A stretch of DNA of 64,000 bases, taken from Pseudomonas sp. B33.4 (GTDB taxonomy: Bacteria; Pseudomonadota; Gammaproteobacteria; Pseudomonadales; Pseudomonadaceae). Below the pieces are notes generated by a model. It was given only the letters and a program-made list of their open reading frames with translations. It searched no databases and was not told the origin of the DNA. This document shows positions 44,591 through 55,303 of this stretch, piece after piece (position 1 is the stretch's first letter; each line of letters opens with the position of its first letter). The position numbers and the translations under genes are program-made. The stretch spans positions 3,835,001 to 3,899,000 of the forward strand of contig NZ_CP140706.1 in NCBI RefSeq assembly GCF_034555375.1. Reading direction: 5' to 3'.

Positions 44591-44965
44591 ATGAACCGGT
44601 ACTACCTCGAATTGGGCGCAGCATTAATCATCTACATGCTGGTCCTGACAGCCTCATTGATTGCCTCGCAATACCTGATGGACGCCCCCATCGTGCTGCG
44701 CTCGGCCGTCGCACTGACGCCGATCATTCCGGCGGGACTGATGTGCTGGGCCATTGTGCGCAATATGCGGCGCATGGACGAAATGCATTTGCGCATCCAG
44801 TTCGAAGCATTGGGGTTTGCCTTCGCCGCCTCGGCATTGTTGACCTTCAGCTACGGTTTTCTGGAAAACGTCGGCGCTCCGCACATTCCGTGGACGTGTG
44901 TGTGGCCGGTGATGGGGCTGATGTGGATTGTCGGCCTGCAAATTGCGCGACGCCGCTACCAATGA
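44591..44965 (+). CDS. Small integral membrane protein coupled to an XRE regulator
   Basis: This 124-residue protein has four apparent transmembrane helices (about residues 8-28, 37-57, 75-93 and 100-118) with a short cytoplasmic loop RNMRRMDEMHLRIQ. I do not recognise a function. It has a good ribosome site (AGGAAG, followed by TGAAAA before ATG). The stop overlaps the start of the small XRE gene by four bases (ATGA). Pairs of a small multi-pass membrane protein with a ~65-residue HTH regulator occur widely in bacteria, probably as signal-responsive modules; the signal here is unknown. Confidence 0.85.
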   Translation: MNRYYLELGAALIIYMLVLTASLIASQYLMDAPIVLRSAVALTPIIPAGLMCWAIVRNMRRMDEMHLRIQFEALGFAFAASALLTFSYGFLENVGAPHIPWTCVWPVMGLMWIVGLQIARRRYQ

Positions 44966-45159
44966 AAAACCGCCTCAAGGAATTGCGCGCCGAGCGCAAA
45001 TGGTCGCAGGTCGATCTGGCGGAACGCCTGAACGTGTCGCGCCAGACCATCAACGCGATTGAAAACGAACGCTACGACCCGAGCCTGCCGTTGGCCTTTC
45101 AGATTGCCCGGGCGTTCGAGCTATCAATCGAAAGCATTTTTGATGATGGCATGAACTAA
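44962..45159 (+). CDS. Small XRE/Cro-type transcriptional regulator
   Basis: This 65-residue protein is almost entirely one helix-turn-helix domain (LKELRAERKWSQVDLAERL, then VSRQTINAIENERYDPSL, then FELSIESIFDD). The start ATG overlaps the preceding stop as ATGA. No toxin-like partner is adjacent; the partner is a membrane protein. Autoregulation through the TTTACAT motifs upstream of the pair is a plausible guess. Confidence 0.9.
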   Translation: MKNRLKELRAERKWSQVDLAERLNVSRQTINAIENERYDPSLPLAFQIARAFELSIESIFDDGMN

Positions 45160-45260
45160 CGCTCCCCTCGCTTCCTCGCTACCTGCAAAAACGGACTACG
45201 CTCGGTGACACCACGGCATTGCGTGGCATCCGTTTTTCAATTGTCAGCGAGGACGACAAC

Positions 45261-46802
45261 ATGAGTCCCTTTGGCCCGGTTTTGAGCTTTCGCGGTATTC
45301 AGAATCAGAAATACTGTGTATCTGCCCTGCTGGTGCAAGACCTCAACGCGCCGGAACCCACCACGCAGGTCGCGCAGGCACACAATCCGACGATCAAACG
45401 GATTGCCCGGATTCCTTTGATCAAACCGCGCATGGCCGTCTGGCGACTGGACATGCAGATCCAGCAAAGTAAAACGCAGCTGAAGATCGACTACGACTTG
45501 GGCGGTGTGTCCGGTTCATTTCACGTTCCGCCTCTGGATCAGGCTCCCCGCATCGCTTACACCTCGTGCAACGGTGTGTCGGACGTCAAATACCTGAATT
45601 CACTGGCAGATCGCTATGCCGAACGCTGGAGTCATCTCGCGCAGACCCACAAACAAGCCGAGTACCATCTGTTGATCATGGGAGGCGATCAGATTTACAG
45701 CGATGAACTGTTACAGACTCAAGGCCCCTTGAATGACTGGTACAAACAGTTCTCCTGGAATCGCGATGACACTCTGTGGACTGAAGAAATGGAGGTTCAG
45801 GCAGACGAGTTTTTCGCCAGTGTTTACCCGCGATACTGGGCCAGACCTCAGATCCTGAACATGCTCAGCTGCGTTCCGACCCTGATGATGTGGGACGATC
45901 ACGACATCATCGACGGTTGGGGTTCCTATCCCCAGGCCTTGCATGAAAGTCCCGTACACCAAGGGCTGTTCCGCATTGCCAGCTATTACTTTCGTCTCTA
46001 CCAATTACAGGTCGAGGAAACCGAGAGTCGTCCGGGTGCGATTACCCGCCAAGGGCATACCTTCGCTTTTGAAGGACTCGGTGGCCTCGCCATTGTCGTT
46101 CCCGACCTGAGGTCTGAACGTGCGCCCGACATCAAGGGCAGAAACGGCCAGCTCAAACAGCCCACGCAAATCATGTCGCAAAAAAGCATCTCGCAGATGT
46201 TTACCTGGATCAAAAGCCTGACGGTCAGCAAACCTTCACACTTGCTGTTCATCTCCAGCGTTCCGGTATCGTTCGTCAACCTGGCGCTGCTTGAGGCCCT
46301 GATCGGATGGATTCCGGGAGAGATCGGGCCAGAGGATGATTTCCGCGACCACTGGCGCCACCAGCCGCACAAAAACGAACGCAAGCAACTGATCAATGGA
46401 TTGCTCGATTTCGCCAAGTTGGCGAAGTGCAAAGTCACCATTGTCTCCGGGGATGTGCACGTGGCTGCCGCTAGCGTCATTCGTTCGACCAACCCCCGAC
46501 ATATCGACAATGGTACAGAAGTCATCCATCAGTTGATTTCAACCGGCATCGTCCATCCTCCTCTGCCTGTGCTGACGATCAGAAGCCTGGAAACAATCAC
46601 CGGTACCCGGGAAAAGATCGACACTGACCTGACTGCCGAAATGCAAGCCATTGGCTACGACGGAAATTGCCTGATTGCCAGTCGTAACTGGCTGTCCATC
46701 GAGCCAGATAAAAGCTCCGACGGACGCAATCGGTTGTGGGTGAAATGGCACGTCGAGGGGCACGACCACGCCATCACGCGACTCATCGAGCCCGCAGGTT
46801 GA
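45261..46802 (+). CDS. PhoD-like metallophosphatase family protein, no signal peptide
   Basis: This 513-residue protein carries the PhoD/metallophosphatase metal-ligand blocks GGDQIYSD, MMWDDHDIIDGWG and VSGDVHVAAAS. The first ~95 residues form a separate, beta-rich N-terminal domain that ends before PRIAYTSCNGVSD. PhoD enzymes are usually Tat-exported phosphodiesterases/phosphatases; here no Tat or Sec signal is visible, so the protein should be cytoplasmic and its substrate is unknown. The start at ATG 45261 has GAGG about ten bases upstream; an in-frame upstream codon would add 14 unsupported residues. Base composition looks somewhat lower in G+C than the flanking genes, which could indicate transfer. 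It stands alone, converging with the binding-protein gene downstream. Confidence 0.82.
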   Translation: MSPFGPVLSFRGIQNQKYCVSALLVQDLNAPEPTTQVAQAHNPTIKRIARIPLIKPRMAVWRLDMQIQQSKTQLKIDYDLGGVSGSFHVPPLDQAPRIAYTSCNGVSDVKYLNSLADRYAERWSHLAQTHKQAEYHLLIMGGDQIYSDELLQTQGPLNDWYKQFSWNRDDTLWTEEMEVQADEFFASVYPRYWARPQILNMLSCVPTLMMWDDHDIIDGWGSYPQALHESPVHQGLFRIASYYFRLYQLQVEETESRPGAITRQGHTFAFEGLGGLAIVVPDLRSERAPDIKGRNGQLKQPTQIMSQKSISQMFTWIKSLTVSKPSHLLFISSVPVSFVNLALLEALIGWIPGEIGPEDDFRDHWRHQPHKNERKQLINGLLDFAKLAKCKVTIVSGDVHVAAASVIRSTNPRHIDNGTEVIHQLISTGIVHPPLPVLTIRSLETITGTREKIDTDLTAEMQAIGYDGNCLIASRNWLSIEPDKSSDGRNRLWVKWHVEGHDHAITRLIEPAG

Positions 46803-46835
46803 GTCCCGAAAGTTCCCGTTACCGGGCCGGAGCCT

Positions 46836-47852
46836 TCAGCTACCGGCCCCACCATGTGCCTCTTCAAAGAAATAATCCTTCCAGCTCCCCGCTTTGTTCT
46901 TCAGCACGCCCAGCTCCTGCAACTTCTCGGCATAGATAAACGTACGCTGCGGCACCACGGTGAAGTCGATTTCCGGGTCGTTGACGATTTGCTCGACCAA
47001 GGCCAGCGGCAACTTCGACTGCTCGACACGAATGTACGCCTGAGCCGCTGCCGGTTTGTCAGCCTTGATGATCTTCTCGGCCTCGGCCAACGCGTCGTAG
47101 AACGCCTTGTAGGTTTTCGGGTTTTCGTCGTGGAATTTTTCCGTGGTGTAGAGCACGTTGAACGTTGCCTGCCCGCCAAGCACGTCGTAAGAACTCAGCA
47201 CTTTGTGCACGTTGGGGTTCTGCAGGGCCTGGTACTGGAACGGCGGGCTGGAGAAATGCGAGTTGATTTCCGAGCCGCCGGCAATCAGCGCGGCCGTCGC
47301 ATCGGGGTGCGGCAGGCTCACCGAAATATCGTCGAATTTCTTGTACTGGGCGTCGCCGAATTCCTTGGCGGTTTCGATCTGCAAGGTGCGTGACTGGAAA
47401 CCCACGCCGGCCGCCGGCACGGCGATCCGGTCCTTGTCGCTAAAGTCCTTGAGTGTCTTGATGTTCGGGTTGTTGGTCAGCAAATAGTTGGGCATCGAAC
47501 CGAGCGCGGCGATGGCTTTGACGTTCTGTTTGCCTTTGGTGCGATCCCACACGGTGAGCATCGGCGGCACGCCCGCCGAAACCACATCGAGCGAACCGGT
47601 CAGCAGCGCCTCGTTCATCGCCGTGGCCCCGGAAATGCTGTTCCAGTCGACCTTGATGTCGAGGCCCTGCTCCTTGCCGTGTTTTTCGATGAGATTCTGG
47701 TCGCGCACCACGTCGAGAATCAGGTAGCCGATGCCGAATTGCTGCGCGATGCTGATCTTGCCTTCGGCGTGAACGACGGTACTGAACAACCCAGTCGCGG
47801 CTAGGGAAGCGGCCAATAAAGTCAGTGCGGAACGTTTGAACGGTGTGGCCAT
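46836..47852 (-). CDS. ABC-type periplasmic binding protein, sulfonate/nitrate/taurine (NMT1-like) family
   Basis: This 338-residue periplasmic protein has a clear Sec signal (residues 1-29, cleavage after VHA). It has the NMT1/SsuA/TauA-type fold: GIGYLILDVVRDQNLIEKHG near the start, ALLTGSLDVVSAGVPPMLT, and a lipid-like IAVPAAGVGFQSRTLQIE block. Such proteins bind aliphatic sulfonates, taurine, nitrate or thiamine precursors and feed an ABC permease. No permease or ATPase gene is next to it, so it must work with components elsewhere. GAGG lies seven bases upstream of the ATG. The leader is unusually A+T-rich with the dyad TTTATA-GA-TATAAA at 47894-47907. The ligand cannot be decided from sequence. 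Confidence 0.85.
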   Translation of the reverse strand: MATPFKRSALTLLAASLAATGLFSTVVHAEGKISIAQQFGIGYLILDVVRDQNLIEKHGKEQGLDIKVDWNSISGATAMNEALLTGSLDVVSAGVPPMLTVWDRTKGKQNVKAIAALGSMPNYLLTNNPNIKTLKDFSDKDRIAVPAAGVGFQSRTLQIETAKEFGDAQYKKFDDISVSLPHPDATAALIAGGSEINSHFSSPPFQYQALQNPNVHKVLSSYDVLGGQATFNVLYTTEKFHDENPKTYKAFYDALAEAEKIIKADKPAAAQAYIRVEQSKLPLALVEQIVNDPEIDFTVVPQRTFIYAEKLQELGVLKNKAGSWKDYFFEEAHGGAGS

Positions 47853-48259
47853 GACAACCTCGCAGCATGGGGTGGTTTGCTGAAAGGCCTGACTTTATAG
47901 ATATAAAAAACAGAAATTAAATATCTTTATCGCATATCGATAGCACGGGTTGTTGAGCGAAATGAGGCTGCTCGCTTTTGATTCTGAGGTTTAAAAAGAT
48001 CGCAGCGTTGCGCAGCTCCCACATTGGATAACGGTGATGGTCTGGCGGCTTAAACAGCCTGAAACAATAAATCCGGCGCTGGCCATATCGCCGATTGCCG
48101 TGCAACCCAAGGGCCGGTCAGGGCTGCAGACGCGCCATCACCTTCGAGAGCCCGCGCACCAGCGCATCAGCTGTGCGTTTAAAAGGGCGATCAGACAGCC
48201 TACCCTTGGTATCATCGCCCACACTTTTATGACGTTTTAATGGCTGGAAGGTCTTTTTT
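47853..48259. promoter_or_regulatory. Divergent intergenic region, 407 bp
   Basis: It holds an A+T-rich promoter region for the binding-protein gene (47890-47945, with the TTTATA-GA-TATAAA dyad), a decayed half-copy of the GATCGCAG...GCGCAGCTCC repeat family near 47998-48022, and a likely promoter for the sulfatase gene (TTGGTATCATC near 48206-48216). No protein-coding gene is supported. Confidence 0.5.
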
Positions 48260-50470
48260 GTGAGCGCTCTTTTTAACCGGTTGCGGCAGCCGTATGCCCG
48301 CCTCTTTTCGCTGATTTTTCTCGTGTTGATTGTGCCGGTGTGCCTGCGTGCAGCACTGGGCTGGTCGACACCGCTGGGCTATGTGTCGGATCTGGCCATC
48401 GGCAGTCTGCTGGTGGTTTTGCTGCATCGTCGGGCCTGGTGGCTGGCCTTGCCGGTGCTGCTGTTCTGGGGCTTGCTGGCCGTGGCGACCGCTGAACTGG
48501 TCAGCGCGGTTGGGCGTCTGCCGACACCTTCGGATATTCATTACCTGATCGATCCGCAGTTCGTCGAGAACTCCACCGGTGGCGGGCTGGCGCATCCGGC
48601 ATTGGGCATCACCTTGCTGCTGGCCCTGCTGTTTTGGCTGCTGACTCAATTTGCCGGCCGTGGCATGCCGCGTCCGCCCCTGCCCCGCGCAATCTGGGCC
48701 GCACCGCTGGTACTGTTCGCCGCACACTGGGGTGCGCAAAACCTGTGGCCGAGCGAAGCAGACCCGTGGCGCCAGTACAATCTGCCGCACCAGTTGCTGG
48801 CGACCGAGGTCGCCGATCTGCAGATTCGGGGCGAGGAATGGCTGGACGGTGATGTCGAAGAACCCGCGCCGGCCATGGCCGGGCTCACCGACGTCGACCT
48901 CAACGGGCAGAAACTGCTGGCTGCACCGGGTCAAGCGCGCAACGTACTGGTCATCGCCCTGGAAGGCATTCCCGGTGCCTACATCCGCGCCAACCGCGAG
49001 GCCATCGGCAGCCATTATCAGGAAGACCTGATGCCCAACCTCAGCCGCTGGGCCGAGCGCGGCATGAACACCCCGGATTACGTGCTGCATACGCACCAGA
49101 CCATTCGCGGTCTGTACGCCATGCTTTGCGGTGACTACGACAAACTCAACAACGGCACGCCCAAAGGCGTGGAGATGCTCACTCTCAACGAGCGCAATCA
49201 GGCCTGCCTGCCGGCGCAACTGCGGGAGCACGGCTTCAGCACGCACTATCTGCAAGGTGCCGGCCTGCGCTTCATGGCCAAAGACAAGATCATGCCGCAC
49301 ATCGGTTTTGATGCGACCCATGGTCTGGAGTGGTTCAGCAATAGCAACTATCTGGAATTCCCGTGGGGCAAGGATGACAAGGCGTTTTTCGAAGGCGCGC
49401 TGGATTATGTCGGCCAACTGAAAAAGCAGAAAAAGCCCTGGATGCTGACATTGCTGACCGTCGGCACCCATCAGCCCTACTCCGCGCCCGAGGAATATCT
49501 GGAGCGCTACGAAACGCCGAAACAAGCCGCCGTCGGTTATCTCGACGATGCGTTGGAACAGTTCCTCGGCGGCCTCGAGCGCCAGGGCGTTCTGAAAGAT
49601 ACGCTGGTGGTGATCACTTCCGACGAATCCCACGGCATCGATGGCGTGCGACTGGCCTCGTCGTGGGGCTTCAATCTGACCCTGGCGCCGGAGCATGAAC
49701 AACTGCCACGGCTGAACAAAGGCGTGTATGGCCACGTCGATCTGAGCACCTCGATCCTCGACTACTTCGACTTGCCGGTGCCTTCCGCGCTGAGCGGACG
49801 TTCGCTGTTTCGCGACTACGACAGCGGCCGCGAAATCATGTCGTTCACCAACGGCAAACTGCGCTATCACAACGGTCAGGGGATCTTCTCCGAGTGCGAC
49901 ATGCCGCGCCGCTGCCGTTACTACGAAAGCGCCGGTTTCATCGCCGAAACTGCCACGTACAAAGGCAACTACAGCGGTCACCCGGCCCGGCAGATCGCGG
50001 CCCGCGCCAACGCCCTCGACCTGTCGCTGCTGCGCACACCGCTCAATCATCGCTATCAATTCGGCAGCACCAACGTCATCCCGCTGCAAGCGCAGATCAA
50101 GGATGACTGGGCCGACAACCTGATCGGCGCGCAATACCTGGAAATGCCCAAAGGCTCGCACACTCGCGTGCGCCTGACCGTACGTTCAGTCGACCCGCAA
50201 CAGGCGGCGTACATTCAGCTCAAGGCCAAGGAGTTTGAACAGGACGTGCAGATCGGCTTGCCGCAGGAGATGGTCGCAACCGCCGACCAGCCACTGGAAA
50301 TGAACTTCAGCTTCGACAACCCGCAAGAGCGCAAAGCGTTTTCTTTCCATTTGCTGGGGTATGGGCTGGGCGCGGTTGAAGTGACGGACTTCAGTGTGAT
50401 CACTGAGTTGCCGGGGCAGGAGGACATTCTTGACGACGTGCCGGATGACGACACCGCCCAATCCACCTGA
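48260..50470 (+). CDS. LTA-synthase-like membrane sulfatase/phosphotransferase
   Basis: This 736-residue inner-membrane protein has about four N-terminal transmembrane helices (residues 15-150) followed by a periplasmic alkaline-phosphatase/sulfatase-superfamily domain. Visible landmarks are VLVIALEGIPGAYIR, the nucleophile region THQTIRGLYAMLCGDY (Thr in place of formylglycine Cys, as in LtaS and MdoB-type enzymes), TVGTHQPYS and VVITSDESHGIDG. Related proteins in Gram-negative bacteria transfer phosphoglycerol or phosphoethanolamine groups to glycans; which group is moved here is not evident. Start is GTG, with AAGG upstream. It ends in an acidic tail (DILDDVPDDD). A dispersed inverted repeat immediately follows and may serve as terminator. 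Confidence 0.88.
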   Translation: MSALFNRLRQPYARLFSLIFLVLIVPVCLRAALGWSTPLGYVSDLAIGSLLVVLLHRRAWWLALPVLLFWGLLAVATAELVSAVGRLPTPSDIHYLIDPQFVENSTGGGLAHPALGITLLLALLFWLLTQFAGRGMPRPPLPRAIWAAPLVLFAAHWGAQNLWPSEADPWRQYNLPHQLLATEVADLQIRGEEWLDGDVEEPAPAMAGLTDVDLNGQKLLAAPGQARNVLVIALEGIPGAYIRANREAIGSHYQEDLMPNLSRWAERGMNTPDYVLHTHQTIRGLYAMLCGDYDKLNNGTPKGVEMLTLNERNQACLPAQLREHGFSTHYLQGAGLRFMAKDKIMPHIGFDATHGLEWFSNSNYLEFPWGKDDKAFFEGALDYVGQLKKQKKPWMLTLLTVGTHQPYSAPEEYLERYETPKQAAVGYLDDALEQFLGGLERQGVLKDTLVVITSDESHGIDGVRLASSWGFNLTLAPEHEQLPRLNKGVYGHVDLSTSILDYFDLPVPSALSGRSLFRDYDSGREIMSFTNGKLRYHNGQGIFSECDMPRRCRYYESAGFIAETATYKGNYSGHPARQIAARANALDLSLLRTPLNHRYQFGSTNVIPLQAQIKDDWADNLIGAQYLEMPKGSHTRVRLTVRSVDPQQAAYIQLKAKEFEQDVQIGLPQEMVATADQPLEMNFSFDNPQERKAFSFHLLGYGLGAVEVTDFSVITELPGQEDILDDVPDDDTAQST

Positions 50471-50480
50471 TGGGTTCCGT

Positions 50481-50555
50481 GCAGGAGCTGCCGCAGGCCG
50501 CGATCTTTGCTTTTAAAATGGGGATCAAAAGATCGCAGCCTGCGGCAGTTCCTGC
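50481..50555. repeat. Dispersed inverted repeat (CTGCCGCAGG...GATC family)
   Basis: The arm GCAGGAGCTGCCGCAGGC plus GCGATCTTT (50481-50508) is mirrored by AAAGATCGCAGCCTGCGGCAG and TTCCTGC (50528-50555), with a short A+T loop. It lies between convergent genes and can fold as a long hairpin. A degraded half-copy lies near 47998-48022. It resembles abundant Pseudomonas extragenic palindromes. Confidence 0.85.
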
Positions 50556-50573
50556 AGTGGGAATGAGTGTTTA

Positions 50574-52610
50574 TCAGAACGTCGTGCGCAACCCGACCTG
50601 AATGCTGCGCCCTTCCGCCGGCGCAATGTCGCGCAGGATCGAACTGGCGTAACGCACGGTTTGATTGGTCAGGTTCTCGGCATTGACGAAGGCCAGCCAT
50701 TGGCTCTGGCCGACATCGAAGTGATAGCCCACATTGGCGCCCAGTGTCGTGTAGCCGTCGGTGCTGCTTTCGTTATCCGGCACGCGATGTTGTGAACTGG
50801 CGTGTTCGATATCGATGCGTGCCTGCCACTTGTCCAGTTTCCACAGCAGCCCGGTGTTGAGCCGCAGCGGTGCGATGCGTGGCAAGTCTTCGCCGGTGTC
50901 GAGGTTCTTCGCTCGGGTGTAATCGCCAGACACTTCCAGGGCAAATTTGCCGTAAGCGCTTTCGCCAAGCTTCCAGTGATCCTGCGCTTCAATGCCGCTG
51001 AAGCGCGCCCGCACGCCGGAATAGGTGTATTCAGGAATACCGTCAGCGTCCTCTTCGCCCTCGTCATTCAGCGTTCGGCCCGTGCCGAGCAAGCCGATGT
51101 AATTGGAGAAGTGGCTGTAGAACACCCCCACACTGCCCTTGTGCGTGCCGTTGTCAAAACGCAATGCCAGGTCGCTGGACACGGCTTTTTCCTTCGACAG
51201 CCCGGCATCGCCGACTTCATAGGTGCCGGTCGCGACGTGGGCACCGTTTGCGTAAAGCTCATAGAACGTCGGTGCGCGCTCGGTGTAGCCCAGCGTCGCG
51301 GCCACCGACCAGATCGGCGTCAGGGTGTACACCGCACCGGAGGAAAGACTGCCGGCGGTAAAGCTGCTGGAGCGGTCGGCGCCGGCGAAGCGCTCATTAC
51401 CCTTCGCATCCGGATCGACCGTAGTGTGCTCCAGGCGTCCGCCGAGGGTGAACAGCAGTCGGTCGGTGGCTTGCAACTCCTCCAGAACGAACAACGCAGC
51501 GGCATCGGTATCGGTCTGCGGCACGAACGCCTCTTCACCCAGTGCCGAAAACTCGTTGCGGCTGACCTGCGCACCGATCACGCCATTGAACGGCCCTAAT
51601 GGCTGATGCCGCGCCTCGACCCGCGCCTCGTAACCTTTGTTCTTGAACGTCGTGCCAACCTCGCCGCCTTCGATTTCGCGATGCTCGTAATCGGTGTAAC
51701 CGGCATCCAGTTTGATCGAACTGAACGGCCCGTCGAGATTGCGGATCTCCGAGGCGAAGGCGTAGTGCTCCTGTTGCATGCGGATGCGCACGTCTTGTTC
51801 TGCGGGCGAACCATAGTTGGAGTCGTAGTTGCTGTAGGACAGACCGGCATAACCGTCATCCCAGGTGTACGACCCGCCGACCGCGCCGCCATCCTGCCGA
51901 CCATCACTGTTGCCCAGACGATGCTTTTTCGAGTCGCCGTCGTCGTTTGCGCGTTCTCGGCTGGTTTTCGCGTAACCGGGGATTTTCAGATCATTGAATT
52001 CACGGGCGCTGGCGTCCAGGTGCAATGCGAACTCACCGTTACCGGCCTCAAGCTTGCCGGCACTGCTGCGCGTAGTATCGGCACCACCGTAGCGCAACTC
52101 ACCAGCGCCATGGATACCGTCGATAGCCTCGGTCGGAATGCGGTTATCGAAGGTGTTGACCACCCCGCCAATGGCACTGCCGCCGTACAACAGCGCCGCC
52201 GGACCACGAACGATTTCAACGCGCTCGACGTTGACCGGGTCCAGCGGCACTGCGTGGTCGTAAGACAGCGACGAGGCATCCAGTGCGCCGACACCGTTGC
52301 GCAAGATGCGGATGCGGTCACCGTCCTGGCCGCGAATGATCGGCCGGCTCGCCCCCGGGCCGAAGTACGACGAGGACACACCGGGTTGCTTGTTCAGGGT
52401 CTCACCGAGGCTGCCCTTCTGTTGAAACGTGAGGTCGTCGCCGCTGAGCACCGTCGATGGCGAAGCGAGTGTCTGGCTGCCGAGCGGATTGCCAGTGATG
52501 ACTTGCGGTTGCAGTTCGAGGGTGTCGGCGGCGAACACCGGCGCAGCAAAAAGCAGCGCGGCGGCCAACGGATTCAGGCGTCGTTGCAGGAGGTGGGAAC
52601 GGGCAGGCAT
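50574..52610 (-). CDS. TonB-dependent receptor, ZnuD-like, probably zinc uptake
   Basis: This 678-residue outer-membrane receptor has a signal peptide ending near VFA|ADTLELQPQVITG, a plug domain (about 45-165, with RGQDGDRIRILRNGVGALDAS and NVERVEIVRGPAALLYGGSAIGGVVN) and a 22-strand barrel ending in Phe (VGLRTTF). The HPGVSS-type plug and the charged, His/Asp-containing loop ERANDDGDSKKHRLG resemble ZnuD and related zinc/copper receptors. The decisive clue is a Zur-box-like palindrome 84 bp upstream of the ATG, so synthesis should rise in zinc limitation. The gene stands alone. Copper or another metal cannot be excluded from the protein alone. Confidence 0.88.
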   Translation of the reverse strand: MPARSHLLQRRLNPLAAALLFAAPVFAADTLELQPQVITGNPLGSQTLASPSTVLSGDDLTFQQKGSLGETLNKQPGVSSSYFGPGASRPIIRGQDGDRIRILRNGVGALDASSLSYDHAVPLDPVNVERVEIVRGPAALLYGGSAIGGVVNTFDNRIPTEAIDGIHGAGELRYGGADTTRSSAGKLEAGNGEFALHLDASAREFNDLKIPGYAKTSRERANDDGDSKKHRLGNSDGRQDGGAVGGSYTWDDGYAGLSYSNYDSNYGSPAEQDVRIRMQQEHYAFASEIRNLDGPFSSIKLDAGYTDYEHREIEGGEVGTTFKNKGYEARVEARHQPLGPFNGVIGAQVSRNEFSALGEEAFVPQTDTDAAALFVLEELQATDRLLFTLGGRLEHTTVDPDAKGNERFAGADRSSSFTAGSLSSGAVYTLTPIWSVAATLGYTERAPTFYELYANGAHVATGTYEVGDAGLSKEKAVSSDLALRFDNGTHKGSVGVFYSHFSNYIGLLGTGRTLNDEGEEDADGIPEYTYSGVRARFSGIEAQDHWKLGESAYGKFALEVSGDYTRAKNLDTGEDLPRIAPLRLNTGLLWKLDKWQARIDIEHASSQHRVPDNESSTDGYTTLGANVGYHFDVGQSQWLAFVNAENLTNQTVRYASSILRDIAPAEGRSIQVGLRTTF

Positions 52611-52693
52611 TGCAGAATTTCCATGCGCTGAAAAGTGAAGATCGCTGCCAGCGTTTGTAGATAACGCAGACAGAAACAGAATGAAACGAATTT

Positions 52694-52712
52694 AATGTTA
52701 TACAATAACATT
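52694..52712. promoter_or_regulatory. Zur box
   Basis: AATGTTA-TACAA-TAACATT is a perfect 7-5-7 palindrome and matches the proteobacterial Zur consensus (GAAATGTTATAnTATAACATTTC) at nearly every position; the right flank TTC also fits. It lies 84 bp before the TonB receptor start. Confidence 0.85.
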
Positions 52713-52849
52713 TCTTCCTGTCACCCCGATTTTCACTTTTGTTTTTTTGCAGAGGCTCAACAACGCGTGTTTCCAGCAAGCAGACGCTATCTACTCATCG
52801 GTGGAGAGCTCCGAAAAACACTGAAAGACTTTACCTATCAGCCTCCAAT

Positions 52850-55215
<2,366 letters not shown>

Positions 55216-55230
55216 CTTTTAGTCGATAAA

Positions 55231-55260
55231 AACGCCGCATTGATTAATGCGGCGTTTTTT
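55231..55260 (+). terminator. Intrinsic terminator of katG
   Basis: The stem AACGCCGCATT / AATGCGGCGTT (11 bp, loop GATT) is followed by a T run and starts 15 bp after the katG stop. Confidence 0.95.
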
Positions 55261-55303
55261 TATGTGTACGGCTTGGAGTTTGTGGTGAGGCCTGGATCTT
55301 ACC

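Noticed and set aside
48227..50161. A 644-codon minus-strand frame antisense to the sulfatase gene
   Set aside because: The plus-strand gene has clear transmembrane and sulfatase motifs; the antisense product has none.
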